Of a stretch of DNA of 64,000 nt, positions 55,621-64,000 are shown piece after piece; within the stretch, counting starts at the first letter, position 1; each line of letters opens with the position of its first letter. The DNA is taken from the NCBI RefSeq assembly GCF_932526225.1, contig NC_064039.1:7563459-7627458 (forward strand), written 5' to 3'. The notes beneath the pieces are model-generated. The model was given only the letters and a program-made list of their open reading frames with translations, did no database searches and was not told where the DNA came from. Made by a program: the position numbers and the translations under genes. The DNA is from Nematostella vectensis. Its lineage: Eukaryota; Cnidaria; Anthozoa; Actiniaria; Edwardsiidae.

Positions 55621-57761
55621 CATTTGAAGGGGATATTTTACATTTTTTTACTAAGGAGAGATAAGTCGCCGGCGTCAAGACGTCGTTGGGGTATGCATAA
55701 CTGGGTTTGCTTTTATCGCGAGGAGAAGAAGGAGGCTGACTACGAGGGCTTCATTGTCGCAAATACAGCAGAGGTGAAATACGTATAGCATCTATCACTC
55801 TCCATGACGTTTTTAACCTTTATGGTACGGGTACCCGGGTGACCTTAAATTTAAAAAAAAGATTCACCTCTTTGTTGGGTGCGATTCATATCAAGAGAAT
55901 GAGTAGACAAGGTCAAATTAAAACAGTACTTTTTTACGGTCGCTTGTTAAGTATGTAGCATCTGGTTTGTGTTCATGTTTAAGAGCAGTAGAAGGTCTCG
56001 GAAGGAAGCGTTGTGGTTCTTGGCGTCTCCTGTGGTTGATGATGTGACTCAACCTCCCCCACTCTCTCAACCACAGGAATTTCCGTAGATCCTTCACATA
56101 TGGTTCACTAGTAATGGTAAGGGTTCGTTAGGGTTGGTGACACTATGGTGAACCATATATGAATGACATATCGAAATCCATAAATAGACCTCAAGGGACT
56201 ATGCTGAGTTTCTGTAGTGATTTTTCCCCCTCGTAGCCCCGTATAGTGACAGCTCGGTTCAAGTACCGCACCGTCCAGAAGCCGATCGGCGGTTTTTTCG
56301 TCGGAACAAGCCCAGAATTCGAACTGTCTCTCTACACCACGTGCTTCCTCAAGTACCCTAACGGAAAGTGTACCTGCCAAATGAACGGGAAAAAGGTCAA
56401 GATCATAACGTACAGGGACAGAAGAACGTCACTTGTTGCTACTGCCTACCCTGTGGTTTAGCACAGCCAAAACAAATCAAATCTTGCAATTGATGGCCAT
56501 AACTCAGACACCTAGACAGGGTTTGCTAGGGGGTGGGGGGGACTGGGTGCAGTCAGAGATATTATATGGAAAAAAGGGATTTTTTTTAGAAAAAAAAATG
56601 ACCAGCTTTCTTTTTTTCTCTTGAACATTCAAACAGTTAAGTTATATTGTCTAATGGTAACTAAATAAAAACTAAAGATAATAACTTAATATAATTTATT
56701 TCAAGGGCATATTGTAACATGGGCAAAGTCTAAGTATAAAAGTTTTAACAAAATTAATAAGGTTACATTTTAAGACTAAGGTACTTCAAGTTAATTCATG
56801 CCCAAGTAGTGGATAGTTAGTAAGTATGGGGTATTAATAGGACATTCGATTTTTTTTCAATAATTATCTTGTTATTTGACCGGAAGTTACCACACCGGAA
56901 GTTTGAAGATAATTCAAGGATTTACTATGTTGCGAAAAGCACAGAAAGACCACAAAAAGTTCACGCAGGCAGGCATACAGGTATACATACATGCCCAAGG
57001 CACCTAGACTCAAAAACCGAAACCTAGACTCCTGCTACTACAGGTAGCCAGAGTAATTAGTAATTTCACTGCACGGTCGAATTACAATCACTGTTCAATT
57101 CTTATTCTTTGAGAAGGCTAACTCAAGACAATGATCCAGTTGTACGCTCCTAACGATCATGGTTAGTAGAGGAGGCCACTAGAGTGATTTTCATTAACCC
57201 GCAAACCACACTTCAGCGTATTACACTTTGCGATCTAATTCCATTGTTCTCCTTTGTGTTTTCCTGACTATTACACTTTGACTATCACACCTTGTTTCAC
57301 GGGTTAATGAAAACCACTCTACTATGTTATGATGGACTCCTAGCATATCAAGAAAATTTAGCCAAAAATTGTCGTTTTTCCCAGACGCGGTCACTTCCAT
57401 ATAAGGAAACTAATATCTTCCTTATTTGGAAAACCTGCACGATTCTTGTCATTTTTAGGGCTGCCGTACCGCAGGTGCTTCGCAAACTTTGTGAATTGTA
57501 TTCAGAAGAGAAAAAACAGTGACTGTGACCATCTTTAGTCAATGGAGAAAGCCTCTGAAAAGAAACTAAAATTCCTCTGTACCAGACCCCTAAAACGACA
57601 ACGGTTTCTTCATATGTTTATCAGGAGTATTTGAAGGTTCTTAAAAAAGTAATTTATTTATCAATTAAGAATTATTTATTTTCTTTACTATCGATTACAT
57701 ATACTATTACTTTACTATCTTTTTTCCCATTGATTTTTTATGTATTTACAGAGAAGTTGCC

Positions 57762-57862
57762 AGAGCCTTTGCAGGGGTGGGGCACTAGAGGCACTAGCCC
57801 CCCCCCCCCCCCCCCCTAAATCGTGCCCTCCCCCTTATCATTTCGAGGCCTGCTACAGCTCT
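57762..57862. mobile_element. MITE, same site as 4856-5006
   Basis: AGAGCCTTTGCAGGGGTGGG at the left and CCTGCTACAGCTCT at the right, with a long C-run inside. Orthologous to the element in block A, somewhat shorter. Confidence 0.6.
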
Positions 57863-58020
57863 GCTAATGAATATGAGATTCCTTACAAGTTGCTCAAAAG
57901 CTTCCCGGGGTCAAAGTAGAAACCGAGACCTAGTTATACAGAAAAGATGATGACTATGATAATGAAACGAAGCTCTATTCTAGCTTAATTGAGAAAGACT
58001 TTATTAATTAAAACACGTCC

Positions 58021-59290
58021 AGAAAGGACGGCAGAAAGTCAATCAAGTCTAACTTTGATATGAAAAACCTTCCAGAAGACACTTTAGATTTCTACAAATA
58101 AATTTTATCCACATGGGCATGCTCAGCTAGCCTACTACCGGTAGATGTTAATGATATTGGATTTATTCTTTTTCAACCTCTCTGGAGCAACAGCAATGTG
58201 AAAATCCCATTAGCTATAGTTAACTTGAGCCCCTTAGAAAATAAAGATGTCAGTGTGGTAGTTGACTTATGCGACAAGGCGGGAAGTTTTAGTTGGGAGA
58301 TTGCGAAAGCAAATGGTTTTGCGGAAAATCAGTTCTTCCAATGGCATGCTATAGTTAAATTTATCCTCTTGGCTTGGAAAAAAACTCTTGAAAAATCGCC
58401 AAAATTTGCCCAGCTCTGAACTCAATCCGTTCTCAGTTTATATTAAGGGTGAGGTTATAGATTTGAACAAATTTAAACATAATCAATTATATATGCTTCT
58501 CTTAAAATATTTGGTTGAGCCTCCAACATCGCAAAAAGTCTCCCACGCAAACTGCATCTTTCAAATAATAGATCGGAGATTAGTATATAACAGAATCTAC
58601 AAGTGTACAAACAATTGCTAAGAGCATTCCAGTATAAGATAATTAATAACTGCCTATACCTAAATTGTGACCTTTATAAATTCAAGCTTGTAGCTACGCC
58701 AAGATGTTCATTTTGCTGGACAGAGATGGAGACAGTTTCTCACCTCTTTGTAGACTGCTCTGCCACCAAAACCCTCTATCTTCAACTCAAATCTCTTTTA
58801 ACACAAAACAATATCACTCTTCAAAACATGACGCGATTAAAAATGATTCCCTTTCCTATCACAAACGAAAATGGGACAAAATAAATAAACTATAAGCAAG
58901 AAGGCTAAAGACCATCTTGGGCGAATCTTTATTGCAGCCGCAGGCACAGGTACCACTTGAATATTTAAAATCTATCCTTTTTTTTTCTTTTCTGATTGTA
59001 GTCGTTCTTGCGTCCCTCTGCTTTTCTTTTTGCTCACACTAGGCATGGTGGGTTGGGCGGGGTGGGGTGGGTAGGGGTAGGCTGGGGAGGAATGGTGGGG
59101 AATGGGGACGGGTGGGATGGTTAATAAGGGAGGGGCTGTGAGGGGGAAATATACCAAAATAATAGTGAACACTGTATTTATTTAATTTAATACATTTCTG
59201 TAATCATGTAAAAAACATTAGTCTTGTAAAATACTCACCTCACTTGAGAATCAATAAACAATTATCATAAAAATAAATAAATAAATAAAT
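58021..59290 (+). mobile_element. 5'-truncated LINE with TSD and (AAAT)n tail
   Basis: Flanked by AAAACACGTCC at 58010-58020 and 59291-59301. Block B has the single uninterrupted site at about 48403. The 3' end is a run of AAAT units (about 59266-59290), a typical LINE tail. Contains the remains of the ORF2 C-terminus. Confidence 0.85.
58091..58884 (+). pseudogene. LINE ORF2 C-terminal fragment, frameshifted
   Basis: Pieces in different frames: FILFQPLWSNSNVKI and FFQWHAIVKFILLAWKK (about 58150-58385), VYNRIYK (about 58580-58605) and AFQYKIINNCLYLNCDLYKF followed by CSFCWTEMETVSHLFVDC (58620-58760). The last is the reverse-transcriptase C-terminal zinc-binding pattern (CxxC...HxxxxC). Stops and frameshifts separate the pieces. 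The catalytic RT domain is missing because of 5' truncation. Confidence 0.75.
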
Positions 59291-59489
59291 AAAACACGTC
59301 CTATTCCCGCCAGCGCTATTCCCAAGCCAAAGCCAGACAAGGATTTTGTATTCACCGAGGTCGCGCAACAACGAATTTGGCTATCACCTTAAACTTTGTT
59401 TAACAATGGCCTGGGCCTGCTCCCCGCGCCGTGAACTTTGTCATCTACTCATGGAGCTGAGCCTGCGATAAATACTCGTCATCATTATT

Positions 59490-62400
59490 TTAAGTTAGAA
59501 CGGATTCTTCTTCAGTGACCGTTGGAAGACTGGACACCCTCATCGGGGTATCCGCTGGCTTGGCACTCACATCGGCTTGAACCTCTTCTATTGGTTCTAG
59601 GGCAGTAGTAAGCGGTACATGCTCAGGCGAGGGAGTTCCCCGTAACGAGCTTTGCCGAGATATCATCGATCCTGGCCGACCCATCTCCGAATGCGTTCGA
59701 GATAATATTGATCCATGCCGCCCAAGAATCGAACTATGCCGAGACAGCATCGATCCCTGACGAGACGATCGCCTGGTTCCTAAAACAGACACATCAATAG
59801 CACTGAGGGTATCCGGGTCAAGCCGACTGTTGTACGAAGACACATCGCGATAATTATCGCCACCGACAATTCCGAATATTCCCACGAAGCTGGAAGATCG
59901 ACGCGAGATCACCGACTCTGTAACCGAGTCGAGCCTTGCCCGGATTTTCGAGAGCATCATCTCTCCCGGCGAGTTGAACCCGAGCAGCTCGGCGAGCTTC
60001 TGATCGTCAACAATCAATGCCGTCTCGGAAGGATCGTCGTAGGTGAGGAGTAACTTCTCGAGCCTCGCGCGATGGGCACGTGAAAGTCGCGGGATAAAGG
60101 TCATAAGGGCGGCACCAGTCAAGGTCAAAGCCGCGGCCAGATAATAGACGGCGTTATACGAGCCGAGGCTTTCATACATCAGCCCTAAAACAACACAACG
60201 AGTAAGGGTTAGAAAGCGGTGCACAAGGCTAGAATATCATACATCAGCAATGGAACAACACAATGTCCAAGGGTTAGGAGGGCTTGCTTAAATATCATGT
60301 CATGTCTAAAATGTTCCAAATAGCCAGGTTAGGAAGGCTGCAAGATGCAAATAAATTTTAAGTCATGAGCTCTAAATTGCTCCCGAAATCCAAATCCAGA
60401 ACATACCTGCCACAGGAGGCCCAGCAGTCAATGGTATCGCAACCACCCCATACATACTACCAAGCGCGGCAGCCATCATTTCTTTGCCGACAATATCCCT
60501 AGTTATGAGCCCAAACATGACTCCAGATCCGCTATCTATGAACCCATGGAGCAAAGCATAGGTGAGCAGGCCTGGGTATGAGCGCAAGAACGGGAAGACG
60601 AAGGCTCCAATAGCGATGACAACTAGAGAGGCTTGGAGCAAATAAAGCCGGTTCACCCAGCGCACATCAGCAAGCCTCCCAAACACGATTTTGCCAACAG
60701 TCCCACTGATACACATAAGGCCAACCATGAGACTACCCTGAGACGGGGGGATCCCTCTGAGCTTGGCAATCTGGACCTATGGCAAGCAAGGAAATTTATA
60801 ATATTTCTTAGCTAGGTAAAATAACCCATGGTGCGTGGCATCATACGTTTAAATGGACAAAAAGACAACAAAAAAGTTTGTATTTTTGGCTCTATTCTGT
60901 CAGCAATGCATTGAAACCAATAGTTACTTTTCATTACAAATGGCCCTTATCAATACGTAGCTTGACATTACCCCCTTTCTTGCTACACCCATCTAAATCA
61001 TGGCTGCCCAATTCAAAAGCATCCACTTACCAAATACAGGTATGGAATAAAGACAGCAAAAAACACCAGACCAAGGCTAACAGTCCACAATAGGAATGCC
61101 TTGTTTTGCCAATGAAGCCCAGGCTTGACAGCATCATAACATCTCAGTCTAAAGGGTATGCGCTCGTGATCCTTATCAATACCCTCAACTAGGAGCTCCC
61201 CTTCATCATCACTCACTGTAGGGTGGTACACCGAGCTTGCCAGAACCCCAATGACACCCGCTACAGCCATAGTCTTGAATCCGGCATGTACACCATATAG
61301 TGAACACATCTTGCCTAAAAGAAGGCTGAAGGCCATGGAGCCACACCCTGAACCAGCCAAGACAACTCCATTCGCAAGTGATAGTTTATCAGTGAAGTAT
61401 TGCATGAGTACAAATAGAGAGGAGAAATACATAAAACTGAAGCCAAATCCACCCATAAACCCAAACGTGAAGTACATGGGAATAATGCTTGACATATATG
61501 ATGTTATGAGTGATGCCGTCATGAATAGAAGGCAGCCTACACATGCTATAATACGGCAGCCAAACCGCTCACACAGAGCAGCAGACACAGGGCCACAGAA
61601 GTAGGTCATGCCAATGGCAAAGGAGCCAACCCATGCTGAAAGACATAAAGATGTGTTAATGTATTGATCTAGTGATCTTGGACAACCCAAATACAATTGC
61701 TATTTGCAAATACAGTGGAAGCCACTTTAGAGAATATACTGAATAATGCAGCATCATTTATTGGAGAGCGAATTGTCTCGTTACCCTGCAAAATGCAGAA
61801 ACATTGCTGGTAAGATTCAGGCGCACAGCCAGACATGTTTACAGGGTGGGGGGGGGGGGGGGGGGTGCACAACCCATCTCATTTTATCCACCAAAAGATA
61901 TTTTATTAATAGTAAAATTGCAGATATATGTTACAAGTTATATGTCATTTATTTAACATACAACATGCCTTAAAAGGGTAGCGATAAAGCAATGGTTCAT
62001 TTCAATGCGTAGCATGAATAATAGATACAAACTGATCATCCGTTCAATTTTATATCACTAGAAACACATTTTATAACCCATTATCAAGTGGTATAAAGTG
62101 ACTAGACATCAGCAAAAATTGATAACCAATCATAAACAACTCTATAATATTAGACTTTTATAGAGAATTTAAAAAAAAAGCTGTAGTGACAGATTTTAAT
62201 AACTTATAAATAAACAATAGATAGCAGTTATAATGTATTCTTATGAACTGGACAGGTTTATTCTGCCAAAAGGAGATTATTTTTTTTATTTAAAAAGCAA
62301 TCTATATGAGAGTCGATGAGAGATACACTCTTCGAGCTTACACTGGCTTCCGATCAAACGGTCTTTCGCAATGTGGTGACTTAAAACTATTACGATGTTT

Positions 62401-62718
62401 TGTTTTTTTTCGAGCAAATTATCTCCAAATTATCTCCCGCGTGGGGTCTGATCACGCTTTTTTGTTGTTGTTGTTCGTTTAACCTCTCTCGTGCGAGGGA
62501 GGGAGGAAAAAAAAAACGAATAGTTGACAGCTCTCCTTACCTGTTTCTAGTTCGCTTCGTTTAAATTCTCTAAGGAGAGCCAAAAACATCGTTCCAAAAG
62601 AATTCTTTACTCCTCCGCCGAGAAAGTGTACGCAAAAGGAAGCGAAACACACCAGCCAAGACCATCTTGAATTTGGTTGCTTCACAGACTGGAACATCTG
62701 TATTATTGCGACATTCAT
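59490..62718 (-). CDS. monocarboxylate transporter-like MFS protein, copy C (4 exons)
   Basis: Exons on minus: 62541-62718, 61031-61635, 60407-60776 and 59490-60184 (178, 605, 370 and 695 nt), 615 aa. Closest to copy B. Same TM1 signature (NSRWSWLV), YFTDKLSLANG segment and basic-serine tail. Notable differences from B: FLGGGVKNSF instead of FLVGGVSNSF in TM1, DPSETALIV instead of DSSETASIV in the tail, and an acceptor before exon 3 reading TTGCCATAG instead of TGTCTTTAG, a weaker pyrimidine tract. No disruption. Lies between a LINE insertion 200 bp beyond its 3' end and the remnant of EndoU copy 3 upstream. Substrate unknown. Confidence 0.85.
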
Positions 62719-63011
62719 TTTCTAACGGAGAAGCAAAAAGAAGAAGAAGCTAAAGACAAGAAATGAGGACATATATCAGCAACTACTTAAGTGCCACGCT
62801 AAACTCTCACGCAAACTCGAAGCACGTTTGCCTACCCGGTAAGTATTTTCGAGCCTGCGGTTTCTCAGCGGTTATAAGGACAAAAGATAGAAGGAAATCC
62901 CGGTAAGTCGATGTCACAAGCGACTATGAGACGGAACAAGGCCTGCGAAGGGGGAGGGGGTACGTTACGCTGACCTCGACGCCCTGGGTACACGAGGATG
63001 TAGATATAAGT

Positions 63012-64000
63012 TGTTCTGTTATTTGGTCAGTAATGATTGTCAATTTGATATCCTCATCTAAGTACGCCTTTAGAATCGTGTTGGTGCAAAGCTAGAGTGT
63101 ACGCCTAGTCCGGTCGCTTAATGTTTCAATCTATACATAGCGGACAAAAGCACCAAACTTTGCATAAAGATAGCCAAGATGATGCTTATTAATATTGAGA
63201 CCGGTGCCCACCGGTACCACTTGAGGATTTTGTGTAACAACAGAATAACAATTAGAAAAAAGCGTCCATCACAGGCTCCCTGTGGTGAAATTTAAAATAT
63301 CTTGTATTTCCAAAACTAAGGCGAAATATCTGATTGTTTTTTTTGTTTTTTTTTTGGGGGGGGGGGGGGTAGGGGAAATATAACAGTATTTGTTAATATT
63401 GCAAGATAAAACTGTCGTCGGCTGCATTAAAATGATTTATTTAAGAGAAAACGTTTTCAAAGCTAGACCCAATCCCCTCACGGTAATCCAGGATGGAGGC
63501 ATATATTGGCACTGTATATGCTGTAAGTACCTCATAGAATCGCGTATTTAAGGTAAAAAAAGCTCATTCTTTATGTATCAAGGACGTACAATGTCTATAA
63601 CCTACTAAATATGAAATGTTGTCTTGATTTTAAATGTATTTCTTCTAAATCTGAGATTAATCGCAATTATCGGGTATTTTGACGTTGGCTAAATAAAAAG
63701 AGGGAGAGATGGATTTAATAAGGGGGCTTTGTAAGTGTCTGTTAACTAGACACCAAAGACCAATAAGATGATTTAGACTATATGCCTCCTTAATCAAAGT
63801 TATTAGGTTGTGATTCTTTTCTTGAGAATATTAGAGAATTTGGATGTTCTGCAGAAGAAACATCTGTAGAAACTCTTTGTCGCGCAAATAGCGCAAAATG
63901 GCACAGGAATTATCACAAATTTGCGGTATTGATGCTCGAAAGCACTTAAAAGAAAGCTGACCAGCAGAGGCACTACGAAAAAAACAGTGCTTATTGCTCC
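63012..64000 (+). pseudogene. EndoU copy 3, 5' remnant (runs off window)
   Basis: The exon 1 remnant (63012-63060) with SVIWSVMIVNLI is the same as in copy 2, including the lost initiator region and altered donor, so this damage predates the B/C duplication. Intron 1 then holds the start of the 1.75-kb TIR element. Later exons lie beyond the window, so its full state is unknown. Confidence 0.6.
63102..64000. mobile_element. 1.75-kb TIR element, block C copy (truncated by window)
   Basis: The left terminus CGCCTAGTCCGGTCGC after TA matches 52167 onward. A short extra segment (about 63485-63520, GGATGGAGGCATATATTGG) and small indels near 63955 distinguish it from the block B copy. The right terminus is outside the window. 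Confidence 0.7.

Larger units (their letters stand above)
52072..56461 (+). pseudogene. EndoU family pseudogene (copy 2)
   Basis: Homologous to the gene at 37484-41473, in opposite orientation. Exon 1 remnant (52072-52131): SVIWSVMIVNLI is kept, but the initiator region is replaced and the donor is altered. Exon 2 (203 nt in copy 1) is deleted together with intron flanks near 54814. Exon 3 (54878-55038) is intact. Exon 4 has lost its acceptor (TATATTG instead of TATATAG at about 55311), and a 14-bp deletion near 55395 removes the donor and the catalytic His of GFEHVF. Exon 5 (about 55655-55787) has small deletions that shift the frame. Exon 6 (56237-56461) is intact. It cannot make the enzyme. 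Confidence 0.85.
47661..56602. repeat. paralogous block B (tandem duplication, first unit)
   Basis: From CAGCTTTCTTCTTTTCTC (47661) to about 56602, about 8.9 kb. It contains MCT-B on minus and a divergent EndoU pseudogene on plus. The sequence restarts with the same CAGCTTTCTT motif at 56603, so blocks B and C are head-to-tail copies. Confidence 0.85.
56603..64000. repeat. paralogous block C (tandem duplication, second unit, cut by window)
   Basis: Matches block B from 47661 to about 53014 at high identity, including the MCT exons and the left part of the 1.75-kb TIR element. It differs by a LINE insertion at 58021-59290 and by keeping a MITE (57762) that block B has deleted. Confidence 0.85.

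Overview
The window is intron-rich, AT-leaning animal genomic DNA, dense in transposon debris. I infer an invertebrate metazoan, most likely an anthozoan cnidarian such as a sea anemone. The basis is the mix of GT/AG-spliced SLC16-type transporter genes, a secreted EndoU-type RNase, a Ty3 element with a tRNA-Leu primer site and hammerhead-ribozyme tandem repeats. The species cannot be fixed from this sequence alone.

Layout. 1-4.5 kb: a 65-bp minisatellite, then non-coding DNA with MITEs. 4.6-14.6 kb: paralogous block A, with a four-exon monocarboxylate-transporter-like gene on the minus strand (MCT-A, predicted 668 aa) whose introns are swollen by insertions. 14.67-26.26 kb: an 11.6-kb element made of two opposed tandem arrays of a 354/355-bp unit. 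Each unit carries a complete type I hammerhead ribozyme, and the whole element is flanked by an 11-bp target-site duplication. 28.94-33.51 kb: an intact, apparently young Ty3/gypsy-like LTR retrotransposon with one 1347-aa Gag-Pol ORF, identical 163-bp LTRs and a 5-bp TSD. 37.48-41.47 kb: a six-exon EndoU (XendoU) family gene on the minus strand (predicted 294 aa with a signal peptide). 44.96-46.74 kb: a decayed copy of a multicopy metazoan protein family. 47.66-64.0 kb: two direct tandem copies of a roughly 9-kb block, each holding an MCT gene on the minus strand (MCT-B and MCT-C, 615 aa each) facing a divergent EndoU copy on the plus strand. The EndoU copy of block B is clearly dead. That of block C runs off the window and shows only a damaged first exon.

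The ordinary biology is a small cluster of plasma-membrane MFS transporters and secreted endoribonucleases spread by segmental duplication. Because the blocks are paralogous, each later insertion can be recognised against a sister copy that lacks it: a LINE, a SINE, a foldback element, a TTA-target MITE and a 10-bp-TSD element.

The most unusual system is the hammerhead (retrozyme-like) double array. Each array is almost uniform inside, but the two differ from each other at fixed positions. Both arrays stop within a few nucleotides of the same point of the unit at their outer ends, and they meet at a 3-bp microhomology. This suggests two independent rolling-circle reverse transcriptions of two different circular RNAs, primed from the two ends of one target break. 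Each unit also carries a tRNA-like A box/B box pair followed by a T8 run.
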